This document shows, one piece after another, positions 12,001-21,137 of a stretch of 38,040 nucleotides of DNA. The notes beneath the pieces were generated by a model. The model saw only the letters and a program-made list of their open reading frames with translations. It was not told the DNA's origin and ran no database searches. The DNA lies in the NCBI GenBank assembly GCA_015852425.1, contig JAAAIG010000308.1:1-38040 (forward strand), in the 5' to 3' direction. The position numbers and the translations under genes are program-made. This DNA comes from Gryganskiella cystojenkinii. Taxonomy: Eukaryota; Mortierellomycota; Mortierellomycetes; Mortierellales; Mortierellaceae. Every line of letters begins with the position of its first letter. The first letter of the stretch is position 1.

Positions 12001-15000
12001 GCCGGACTGCTCGATCCCTTGGGTGTTTCCACGATAGTGATGTTGACTTCTGGGACTTTGGCGCCGACACTGTCCAGGACTCCGATCCACTCCCTCTCAA
12101 ACACGGTCTCCAACTCCTGCCCTTCGTTGTAGACATAGGAAGCGACTTGGTTGAACTTGAAGCAGTTGTTGATCATGAGTCGAACATCGTCCTCAAATGC
12201 TTGCAGAGAGCCATAGGCTCCTTGCTCCATTTTGGTCCTGATTGTATTCAAATCCATGGGACTGGTCACAACCTTTGGGTATTCTGGGATTTTTTCTGCA
12301 ACCGGGTCTACAGGCATACGGAAGTGTTCCGACGACTTGTGGGTCCACATCTTTCGCCAGACCCTGCGGCACTGTTTTAAATGCTCCGTCGGCATCGGCG
12401 GCACCGCTTTTTTGAATTGCACCTCAGCCGGCACTTTGGTTGGTGTGGAGGTCGCTAATGTCGAGGGAGTGGTCACATCCTTGATCGAAACAGGAGGAGG
12501 AAGCGAGACATCTTTAGGAACTGGCACAGATTTCGACTTGTGTTCCGCCTTTTTGTTAGGTGACTTTGGTGCTTTGGGCTCAGCTGGCATTCGAGGCGTG
12601 AGCTTTGGCGACATCAAAGGCTCCTGCTTGACGTGAGAAGATGAGGATTGGGCCTCAACTGGCTTCAAAGGCACGGTTGCGAGTTTGATCGAAGAAGCGG
12701 CTAATGTTCGGTAAAAGCGTTAAGTATTAATTAGTACAGTCTGCAATATGTCGCATCGTAACATTTGAAGGTCCAGTAACATAAGATGTACTCCAACTCC
12801 TACTTGGATCAAACACAGGGACCATAGCTGGAGCTTTAGGTTTAGGTGCCTTTGGAGTCTTGGGTACGTCGGGTTTTGTCTTTGGAGCCTTAGGGATCAC
12901 AGGAGCCTGAGTAGCAACGGGTGGAGAAGGGATCATTGCAGGCGCTAGCACCTGTTCGCGCGACTGCTGCATCATTGGAGAGGATGCAACAGCAGCAAGC
13001 AGGGCAGGAGCCATAGCTGGAATGGGTACCGATTGCGTGATACTGTGCACCGTCGATGTCGGCATTGTACCACCAAGAGTGAGAGGCGCCTGAGGAGACA
13101 TCGTCATTGAAACTGATAACGGATGAGGAGCGCTGTGGTCAACCATCGCCGGCGCATTGTCGATTACCATTGGCTCAGACGCGTATTCTGAGAAGCCGGG
13201 CAGAGGAGGCTCTTCCATGACGACATCGACCGTCCTATGCGCGGAGCGGAAAGCATACTTGGGAAGGATAGATGCAACCGGTGGGTAGAGAATGTCGCAG
13301 AAGAGGAGTAGGTACTTCAAGATTCTGTGCTCCAAATACGGGAACGTCGTCAGGATCCTCCAGACCTCTCGACGCAGGACTGGTTCATCTCCGTAGAGTT
13401 TCCGAATTATCTCTAAACCCTGCAGTGAATCTCCGTCTCCGCCATGGGCAGCAAACCCCACGGTCTGAACACCGTCCTCCTCCAAGATCAAGCTTTCTTG
13501 AAACTCACGATGACTGTCAAAGTCGTCTCGGGCCATCAGGACTCCGAGGAGTTCGGTCATTCCTTGCGCAAGATGGAATCGGACATAGGGAGACGGATCC
13601 TGCTCGATGATATTGCAGAGATATTCCGATGCCTTGGAGTGGTCCAAGGCGCCCAACAACAACAACGAGTCGAACGATGTCAGGCGGACGTTTATAAAGT
13701 TGCCAAATCGCGAGTGCATCATGAACGGCTTGAGATCGCGAGGAATAATTCCGGCCAACATCAGTCGCATGGTCGCTTGTAGGCAACTGACCGTCACGGT
13801 GTTGTGGTAGGTGGGGATCAAATAATCCAGAGTCCGATATCGGTCAATCTCGCGCACCGCCTGAGCCAGGATTTCTGCGCCGTCGGCCTCATCCAGTGAC
13901 TCAAACTCATCTTCATCCTCATTGCCATCCTCCTTTCGAGGCACTCGAGAATGATCTGGAATCAATGCGTGGCCAAGGGCTGAGATGAGTGTACTGACAT
14001 AATAATTGTCCGAGAATACGTTGCCAGTATTGTCATTGAAACGCAGGAGATCCAAAAGGAACTGTCGGACTTTGATAGGACAGAAGCCTTCGTCGTCTCT
14101 AATGTTCGCCAATGCTACAGGGATAGCCTACAACAAAAAATTGAAAGAATAGTGTTAGCTGATTTGTCGGTTTCATTATTCAAACAAGCAGCAATTGAAG
14201 GGTAGACTTGTTACCTTTTGAACGTAGTACTCTGCTACGCTACTAAAATCGTTCGGCTTGGGCATGCACGGGATAGTACTGTTTGGATCCTGGAAAGACG
14301 TCGTATGCATCGACGGGTAACAATACCGCTGCTGGAAAGTTTTGATCAAATGCAACAGACCGACCCAATCTGTGGAAGAACTAGCGCACTTTGCGACGCC
14401 ATAAGCAGCCTCCATTCGAACTCGGAAATAGCATCTGGTGTCTAACAGCGTTTTCAAAAGAGACGTCGAAGCTGCTGGTGATGGCATCTTGCTCAAAGCC
14501 AAAATAGCCTCATATTGCGCAACAACGTCTCTGTCTTTTTGCAACTGGGCGGCCCACATGAAGTCTGGCTGCTCGAATTGAAGTTCGCACAGCCATTCAA
14601 ACTCGGCGTCAAGTCGGATCCATTCGAACGTGGCACTGATAGCTCCAAGTTCGTCGTCCTGACCCCACTCGACAACTTGCCACTCTTCCTTCTCTTTCTC
14701 GTTTTCCCAGAGTCCAGCTCCGAATCCGAGAGCACCAAGGCCTTCTTCAACGTCACCTTCCTCCTCGGCCTCTCTTGCGGCAGCAGCTGCTGCTGCTTGT
14801 TTGGCCTGGAATCGTTTCGTGTTTCGTCGAATACGCTTGTACTTTGTGTTGAACTGAACCTCGAACCTCTTGAATGCGTCTTGGATGTCGAGAACGTGTT
14901 CGTAGGGAGTACCATCAGCTTCATGAATCCGAGCTGTCATGGTTCCTGTGAAGAGCGTCGGCGGGGGATGCTCGCCGTTCGCTGTTTGCCGTAATCGGTC

Positions 15001-17325
15001 TCCGTTGGTGGATTTTTGCTGCATGCTGATTTCGACCACCATTTTCTTGCGGTTGAAGTGATAGCTGAAGATGAAGATTGGGCACCCGCTATTGTAGATC
15101 CACTGGTCCGCGAATCCTTTGGTCTCCAATCCACTGACTTTCCGACAGATCTTTGTGAACCAATGAGTTCCAATCGCGTTATGGGCGAGCTCTCCGCTCA
15201 TGACCGAAACCAGGATCTTGGGGATAACTCGAGAAAGCCCAAGAGAGGACCCGCCTTTCGACATGCGCTTGTCAAGCATGTGCAAGACCAGTGGCGCCTT
15301 CAGTCCAATAAACTCGAGGTCATCCAGATCGATTGGGTATGCGATATTGAGGTTATAGAGAGGTGGGCGGTTCCTGTCCATGGCACAGCAACGCTCGACG
15401 TCCTTCTTCATCCTGAATCGATACTCGTTGTTTCCAAACATCTTTTTGAGGAACAGCGACGAGACGTAGTTTGTGAGACCGACAATCACCCAGATATCAG
15501 GCCAGGACTTTGGAACGATGTGGATTCCAAACCACTGTTGAGCCAAAGACTGTGTGAGCAACTTTCTTGACTCGTAGACCTGATCGATTACATCCTCGGG
15601 ATGGAGCAGCGAAGTACTGCAGACGGCCATGGTTGCAGAGGTGAAGGTTGGTGCCCAGGCATCCTCGACAAAGACCATCTTGTACGACGCGAATGGGTAA
15701 GATCCGATCTCATGCATAAAGAACTCCATGGCCTTGACCATAAAGGCGCAGGTGTGCCGCAGTTCAGGAAGCCGTTTTGGTGGACAAAATGCAAAAATGT
15801 CTGGTATTGGTCCGCGAAGATGTGCTGGTGTCTTTGGCGCTTTTTCCTTTTCGTCTTCATCGTCATCGCCAGCATCCTCATCCTCTGCATCTCCGTGATC
15901 TGGCATCGTATAGTCCTGAAGATTCAGCTTGATCACCTCAAAGACACCAGCTACAAAGGAGATGGACGCCGCTGGAGTCGGTACTTGGATACTGTAGTGG
16001 AAGACACTCTTTCCAGGGATGGACGGATGTGTCGTTTGTTGAACAAGATCGCCACTGCAGATGACTTGCACTTTCTCGTCGTCGTCATAGTCGTCCGCGG
16101 ACCACTCATCATCTTCGGGATCAATCTCTTCGCCAGGGGCATAGGATGGGACGATAAAGTCAATATCCCAAGTACATCTCTCTGCCAATCGATCCAAACA
16201 AGGAAGCCACAGGCGTGTTGCGCCGGGTAGAGGCTGGTTGATGGTATATACAGTGTGTGCTCTCTAATAGAAATTGGAAACATAGCGTTAGAAGACTGCC
16301 CAGCTGATACATGTCGTTATGTTGCCGCCAATGTTTTCAAGTAAAATAAAAAAAGGTCGTACGTTGGGAGCATTGACAGGGTCCGGCCCTGCAAAAAATA
16401 CACCTGCAGTAGGTCCCTCCAGTTTGAAATCGATTCGGACAGTCAAAGTAGCAAATGTTACACCACTGGAGAGAACTGGAGGAGCTGCAGGTGTTTGTGG
16501 CGTCGAGGGTTCTGGTGTCGCTGCGTCTGTTGTTGTTGAGAAATCATAAAGGTTAGACATCTGTTAAATAGAATAACCCATTCTTCTAAATAAAATAAAT
16601 GTGACCGACAGTTACCTTTTACCGTGTCTACTACATTAGATGCCCTGTTGATGGTGTCCTCGTCGAGCTGGAAAAAAAAAAGTTAGAGAACAAAATCTGA
16701 TCGTGAGAACTCCAAGGTCCAGCCGGATGAAGACAAACTCCACGGTCCTATTTTTTTTTGAATTTGGACTCTAGCACATACCATGCTCGGTACGACCATG
16801 CCCTTGGGGATAGTAATCGCCAGTTCTCCTTCGTCGTCCTCTGCTGTTGCCATGGACCATCTTTGTTTGAGATCCGGGTGATTGTTGACACTACCCTCTT
16901 TCAGCAGCGATAACGACTCTTTGATCGAGTCCTGATACGTGAAGTTGCAGGTGACTGAGTTGATCGATACCGCAGTGACAACTAGTAAGAAAATAACCGG
17001 GCATCCAAACAAGAGTTAGCATTTCGTGTGCTGAGTCACCGCGCATTGCACAATGACCTTTCCACAGCTACTATCATAACCATACCGCTCTGACGACAGT
17101 TGATGTGGAGTGTTGAGAGATCCTCGACCAATGGTAATATGTACAGCTCGGTTGAACCCTGTCCGTAGAGAAAACGAAGAAAGATAATGTTACTCTTCCG
17201 TGACTATTGCTTCATTCCAGTCATTATGATGCTTTGCTTCATCCCACTGTAGCCAGTGTATCCTATCGTCCCATACCAGTAGGGTTTCCTTGCAGAAGTC
17301 GACATCAATGACGACCTTTTGGTGA
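9055..17325 (-). CDS. TAF2: TFIID subunit TAF2 fused to four bromodomains and a KH/RD-rich tail
   Basis: Nine exons were traced: 17325..17277, 17158..17086, 16981..16782, 16667..16623, 16560..16363, 16263..14215, 14127..12804, 12700..11046, 10950..9055. They give 2495 residues, numbered from the first supported residue. The first ~1130 residues are TAF2, the TFIID subunit that binds core-promoter initiator DNA. Family marks are H-Q-K-V-V-I-D-V-D-F, R-L-W-L-P-C-L-D, C-T-W-D-I-D-F, then Q-P-D-F-M-W, E-R/K-D-V-V-A-Q-Y-E-A-I-L-A-L and F-S-D-N-Y-Y. The M1-aminopeptidase zinc site is gone: HEXXH reads Q-S-L-A-Q (426-430). After a Pro/Ala-rich linker come four bromodomains (about 1418-1517, 1642-1748, 1839-1949, 1982-2080), each with a P-V-D shelf, a P-M-D-L/F block and the ligand-binding Asn in N-C-x-x-F-N. 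A Ser-rich linker and a K-H/R-D tail end the protein. Usual TAF2 is ~1200-1400 residues. The start codon is unresolved: no in-frame ATG is visible upstream, so the 5' limit is only the first conserved exon. Confidence 0.9.
9058..9438 (-). repeat. RD/RE dipeptide and KH-rich tail at the TAF2 C-terminus
   Basis: The last 127 residues are almost all charged. They start with alternating Arg-Asp/Arg-Glu dipeptides and a few Arg-Ser steps, then a cluster built on K-K-H-K-K, then an acidic end. Animal TAF2 also ends in a His/Lys cluster, so the basic tail may be ancestral, with the bromodomains placed between it and the TAF2 body. Confidence 0.8.
10303..10599 (-). other. Bromodomain 4 of the TAF2 fusion
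   Basis: F-A-V-P-V-D-P shelf, N-P-M-D-F-G-T-I-E-K-K-L block, conserved Asn in S-N-C-A-L-F-N. It is followed by an Ala/Ser/Pro-rich, presumably disordered linker. Confidence 0.88.
10696..11123 (-). other. Bromodomain 3 of the TAF2 fusion (split by an intron)
   Basis: The domain is interrupted by the intron 10951..11045, which falls inside the shelf (F-L-H-P | V-D-W). It continues with S-P-M-D-F-G-T-M-K-T-K-L and the conserved Asn in Q-N-C-V-N-F-N. The join is phase 0, and the domain is only whole if the two exons are spliced, which supports the gene model. Confidence 0.86.
11394..11714 (-). other. Bromodomain 2 of the TAF2 fusion
   Basis: F-L-Q-P-V-D-P shelf, I-P-M-D-L-G-T-I-N-K-K-L block, and the conserved Asn in S-N-C-R-T-F-N. 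It is followed by a Gly/Ser/Ala/Lys-rich linker. Confidence 0.88.
12087..12386 (-). other. Bromodomain 1 of the TAF2 fusion
   Basis: About 100 residues. The shelf reads F-R-M-P-V-D-P, the ZA loop ends in Y-P-K-V-V-T-S-P-M-D-L, and the ligand-binding Asn is in N-N-C-F-K-F-N. It lies in the exon that begins right after the phase-1 intron at 12701-12803, which joins it to the TAF2 body. Confidence 0.88.
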
Positions 17326-17948
17326 CTTGTGCATGACCCGAAAAAAACAAATAAAAGAGAAGCAAAGAGATGGATGTTAGTCTTTGACTAGTCCTTCAAA
17401 TCGAGGTCGATCGCGTCCAGACAAAAGGTGGTGTGTTGTGTAGACTTATAATGTATGTGTCTTGGTGTTTGTCTCTCCTTTTTGCATGATGGAGTCTTGT
17501 TTGTGGCTTTAAACAGGGTTTCGCTGATGACAAGGCTTTGAATGGAAAGAAAAAAGTGTGGTCGATGCCAGGTACCAGGGATCCTGGTCTTTTTCAGGGC
17601 GATTCCTCGACAAAGAACGGCGGTCTTTGTGTTTCCCAATGCGACAGAGAGGTTCCCTGTGAACAAAAAGAGTGTCTGTTTGGCAGGGACTAGGGATAGG
17701 TTTCGAGATTGTTTGCTTTTTTTGGATGGATGGCACTGTCGTACGAATGACACGCGTTGTGTTTGAGAATGTGAAAAGATATAATGATACAAGGAAAGAT
17801 TGGACAAGCTGGGCGGATAAATGAAAGAAGAACAGTGCTGTGCTGTGTGAGGAGTAGGAGAAGAGGGCGTCCGTTCCTGTAATCTGTTCCCGAGCAGACA
17901 ATGTGAACTGGTGTGTTGCAAAGAGGTGGAAATGAGCCAATGCTGCAA

Positions 17949-17956
17949 TATTTATA
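17949..17956 (-). promoter_or_regulatory. TATA-like box (TATAAATA), probable TAF2 promoter
   Basis: The minus strand reads TATAAATA. It lies ~620 nt upstream of the first recognised TAF2 exon, which would leave a long, probably intron-containing leader. A sequence match only. Confidence 0.4.
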
Positions 17957-18159
17957 CTTGGTCAAGTGCGCAGCACTTAAGTTGGTGGCTTAGACCTTTA
18001 AGAATAAACAAGCATGTTGCATGAAGAAGGAGCATTCATTCATTCATTTCTTTTTCGTTTTCTGTACTTTACGCAAAAAAAGTCACTCCAACGGGACAGG
18101 ACATTTCATATCCATAGACACGCAGCAACGAACAACTCACAGCAGCAGCAACTTTCATT

Positions 18160-18185
<26 letters not shown>
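18160..18185 (+). repeat. (CA)n microsatellite in the RRP40 leader
   Basis: About 13 CA units, 27 nt before the RRP40 ATG, continuing as an imperfect ACAT/ACAC tract. A (CATT)4 tract lies ~110 nt further upstream. Confidence 0.9.
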
Positions 18186-18190
<5 letters not shown>

Positions 18191-18212
18191 ATATACGACA
18201 ACAGATCTCATA

Positions 18213-19140
18213 ATGTCGTCAACAGTCGCAGAAGAATCGCGTGACAGTCTACAGATCGTCCTCCCTGGAGACCTCTTGCCAGCAACAGACTCAAGTCTCC
18301 TCCACGACTCGGCCTCTGCTCCTGTCATCAAACTCGGACCAGGCCTTCAGCCCTTGCAAGACGACACCATTGCTGCGGTGAAGGCTGGAGTATTAAAGCA
18401 TGCTGAGGTTGGAAACCGTTGGTGGGTCGAGAGCAATCAACGGAGGGTAAGCTCGACTCTTTTTATTCGTTCTTGATTCCAAGATCATGAGCCCGACCAA
18501 GCCCTCTTCTTGATACTAACATACTCCCTACTTTTTATATCTAGTATGTGGCGGCAGCAGGAGAGTCTGTGATCGGCGTCGTTGTTGGAAAGACAGTGGA
18601 ACATTACAAGATCGATATCGGAGCGGCTCAGACGGCGTTGTTGGGAGTGCTTGCCTTCGAGGGCGCCTCAAAGCGTAACAAGCCCAACCATGAGGTAAGC
18701 TTCAGAGGTCAAAGGAACTATTGTTTGTGCAAGAGCTCATGAATTCAGATGGCTAAAAAACGTTTTTCTCCTCTCTCGAATAGATTGGCGCGCTTCTCTA
18801 CTGCCGGATCTCACTCGCGAACAAGGACATGGAGGCTGAACTCGAGTGCATGAACCCAACAACAGGAAAGGCTGATGGCTATGGTGATCTCAAGGGAGGA
18901 TTTGTCTTCAAGACATCCTTGGGATTGGCGCGTCGGTTATTGGACCCCAAGACCTTGATCCTGCGTTTGCTGGGTCAACATATCCCCTTTGAGACTGCCG
19001 TCGGTATGAACGGCAAGGTCTGGATCAACTCTGCAAACGCAAAACACACAATCCTGATTTGCAATGCTATCAAGAACTCTGAATTCCTCAGCCAAGAAGA
19101 GTGTGTAACAATGGTGAAGGGTTTGGTCGATAGATTATAA
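18213..19140 (+). CDS. RRP40: RNA exosome cap subunit RRP40 (EXOSC3)
   Basis: Three exons (18213..18446, 18545..18694, 18784..19140) in phase 0 give 246 residues, close to yeast Rrp40 (~240). It is one of the three S1/KH cap proteins that gate RNA entry into the nuclear and cytoplasmic exosome. The N-terminal part has V-L-P-G-D-L and W-W-V-E-S. An S1-type block starts R-R-Y-V-A-A-A-G-E-S-V-I-G-V-V-V-G-K. The C-terminal KH part carries G-M-N-G-K-V-W-I-N, the family hallmark, and ends near I-C-N-A-I-K-N-S-E-F-L. The ATG at 18213 begins the conserved frame directly after the CA-rich leader; the same frame stays open upstream without support. The gene is divergent from TAF2 and convergent with cytochrome c. 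Confidence 0.93.
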
Positions 19141-19507
19141 CAAACAAATGACCCAAAAATAAAAACTTGCATTTGAAAATGACTCGAGTCGCCCGAATAC
19201 TCGTTCAGTCTCAGCTAGATCGACCCCTGTTTGATTCAAGACTAAAGACCAGGACTGCACTTGATGACTGGGGTTGGAAACGATCAGATCGGGTTCACGA
19301 GGTTATGCGTTGTTTTTTTTCAGTAAGTTTTTATTTTATTACAGAGTAGTGTCTATGTCGACAGGCGAAATAACCCCAATGCTCAAAATAACGTCTAGAG
19401 AGTCAAAGAAAGGCTAGAACACTCGCAACTATTGGATTTGAATGAAATGATGCGAAGAGAAATAGTTGTGAAAGGGAGGAGAGGAAATGGCATTGCTAGA
19501 AAATAGC
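19141..19507. other. Convergent 3' flanks of RRP40 and cytochrome c
   Basis: No gene. AATAAA at 19158..19163, 18 nt after the RRP40 stop, is a plausible poly(A) signal. On the minus strand AATAAA motifs at about 19330-19340 could serve cytochrome c. Confidence 0.45.
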
Positions 19508-20288
19508 TTATTTGCAGGCCTCGTTAAGGTAGGCAATGACATCGTTACGCTCCTTGGGCTTCTTAAAGCCGTTGAAGGCCATCTTGGTACCAGGGATGTA
19601 TTTCTGTTGTCATTAAAAAGGGTCAAGAGAGGGCAAAGAACGATTAGAACAAAAATGAGCCAAAAACAAAGTGTCGAACACAAACATTACACCAGATATT
19701 AGAAGTGACGTCAAAGCGTGCTAATGCATGGTTCTTAAAAAATTTCGATTTCATACCTTGGGGTTCTCCAAGTAATCGTAGAGGGTCTCATCAGACCAGA
19801 GGACTCCCTTGTTCTTGTTGGCCTCAGTGTAAGAGAAACCAGCGGCCTGGCCGGACTTGCGTCCGATCATACCGTGAAGGTTAGGTCCGACCTTGTTGGC
19901 ACCGCCCTATTTGACACAAAGAGAGAGAAAAGACAGAAACAGGTGTGAGCGGAATGATCCGGAGGTGATCCTGTTGCATAGAGGGACAAGGGAGAATCGG
20001 GTTCCTTGATAAACTGAAGAACTTACAGCCTCAACGGTGTGGCACTGGGCGCAGCGGGTCTTGAAGAGCTTGGCTCCTATTGAACGATTCACAACAGGCG
20101 AGGCATCGGAAAGAGATGAGTAAAAAATAGTTGCGACACATCCCGATCAGATCTCCGAAGGTCGATGATTCCACTTGTGCGCGCGATTCTTCGAATTCCT
20201 TCTTTTTTGGAATCAGAAGAGAGAAGCGCTAAAGAGGAGGACAAAAGAGTACTCTATTCTTACCGGCAACGGCGTCTCCTTTTTCCAT
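19508..20288 (-). CDS. CYC1: Cytochrome c
   Basis: Four exons (20288..20264, 20076..20027, 19906..19757, 19603..19508) give 106 residues. The protein carries electrons from complex III to complex IV in the mitochondrial intermembrane space. The heme-attachment motif C-A-Q-C-H is at 17-21, the axial Met83 sits in G-T-K-M-A-F, and G-P-N-L-H-G and a Y-I-P-G-T segment are in place. The first exon is only 25 nt (Met-Glu-Lys-Gly-Asp-Ala-Val-Ala plus one base). It has no cleavable presequence, as expected for this protein. Confidence 0.96.
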
Positions 20289-21137
20289 TTTGAAAGTATA
20301 TGTGTGGGGGGGAAGTGTGTGAAGGGTTGAAGAGAAAAAAAGAAGAGAGGAGGGAGCGGGAAAGAAAAAAAAGAAAAGGATTCCGGCGGGTGGCTTGTCT
20401 CTGCGTCTCTCTCCGAAGTCCATCGATTAACGTTTTCCATTGTGCCTCATTTGGGACCTCCTCCGAGCTCTTTGAACTCCGCTATCTCGGTCTTTTTGTT
20501 CAATTGTTGTGAGTCCATGTCATCGTTTTCCGCGGGCTTAACCTTCTTGCTTCTGTTCTCTCTTGCCGGGTCTTGCTAGCATACAATTGACGGCAGAGTG
20601 ACCCCAGTGTCGACAGAGAGCACAGCAGCAATTTGTTTGACACAAAGATCGTCCTGTTTGCAGCAACTGCTTCTTGATGCCTCCCTCCTGAATGTTATGA
20701 GTGCAATGTGCCCTGTGTGCGACCCCCTTGTTCTTAAGGCAGTTGTTCTCCGAACCCTGCACTTTTTGTTTTGGACCGGGCTCGGGCTCGACGACACCAT
20801 TTATTTTTGTATTTTTGTTAATTTGCACGTTGTTTTGGACCGAAAGCTTGTTTCTCTCATCTTGACACTGCACGTGATGTAAATGACAAACAGTCACGCA
20901 CAAACAAAAATGTTTTTTGTGGCTGCTCATAAAGCGCGTTTGTTTTTTGCGTGCAGTCACGTTGCCTTGGGTTCTTTTTTTTTTTTTTTTTTTTCAAAAG
21001 CTCCTCTGAGAGGTCAACGGTGGTTTCTTTCCCTTTTTCTGGGCGAATAAACCACCACCCTTCTTTGCAACTCATTTGTTCCTCCTCTCTTATTTTTCAT
21101 TATTTTTTTTCCCCTCTCTACTCACGTATAAAACATA
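20289..21137. other. Intergenic between cytochrome c and CTP synthase (divergent)
   Basis: Promoters for both neighbours must lie here. The first ~120 bases are the purine-rich (plus strand) leader of cytochrome c. The last ~180 bases are the pyrimidine-rich CTP synthase leader with an 18-base T run at about 20977-20994. A short cysteine-rich reading frame on the minus strand (20538-20930) is listed separately. Confidence 0.45.
20538..20930 (-). CDS. Possible small zinc-knuckle (CCHC) protein
   Basis: One ATG-started frame of 130 residues. Near the C-terminus it carries C-A-L-C-R-H-W-G-H-S-A-V-N-C, which fits the CX2CX4HX4C zinc knuckle exactly. It is preceded by a further Cys/His cluster (H-R-A-H-C and C-Q-T-N-C). 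Zinc knuckles bind single-stranded nucleic acid and are common in retroelement Gag and RNA-processing proteins. The codon content is unremarkable and the frame lies in the divergent promoter of cytochrome c, so it may be a chance frame or a mobile-element remnant. Confidence 0.28.
   Translation of the reverse strand: MSSHKKHFCLCVTVCHLHHVQCQDERNKLSVQNNVQINKNTKINGVVEPEPGPKQKVQGSENNCLKNKGVAHRAHCTHNIQEGGIKKQLLQTGRSLCQTNCCCALCRHWGHSAVNCMLARPGKREQKQEG

Larger units (their letters stand above)
17326..18212. other. Shared divergent promoter and leaders of TAF2 and RRP40
   Basis: About 890 bases lie between the first supported TAF2 exon and the RRP40 start. The minus strand is free of stops in one frame over 17388-17948 but contains no Met codon and no recognisable domain. 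A TATA-like element for the minus strand is at 17949..17956. Simple repeats (CATT)n at 18033..18048 and (CA)n at 18160..18185 lie in the probable RRP40 leader. If TAF2 has a further short first exon, it should be in this region. Confidence 0.5.

Noticed and set aside
9055..12700. Bromodomain region as a separate BDF1/polybromo-like gene
   Set aside because: No ATG, leader or TATA precedes it, and the intron 12701-12803 has a clean branch site and restores the TAF2 frame exactly. A separate gene would need a start inside that exon with no support.
17388..17948. 187-codon open frame on the minus strand as the TAF2 N-terminus
   Set aside because: It has no Met codon and a Ser/Thr/Leu-rich composition unlike a TAF2 N-terminus. 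It could be leader sequence; kept as a question rather than a coding exon.
21127..21133. TATAAAA element before CTP synthase
   Set aside because: It ends only four bases before the ATG, too close to place a transcription start upstream of the start codon.
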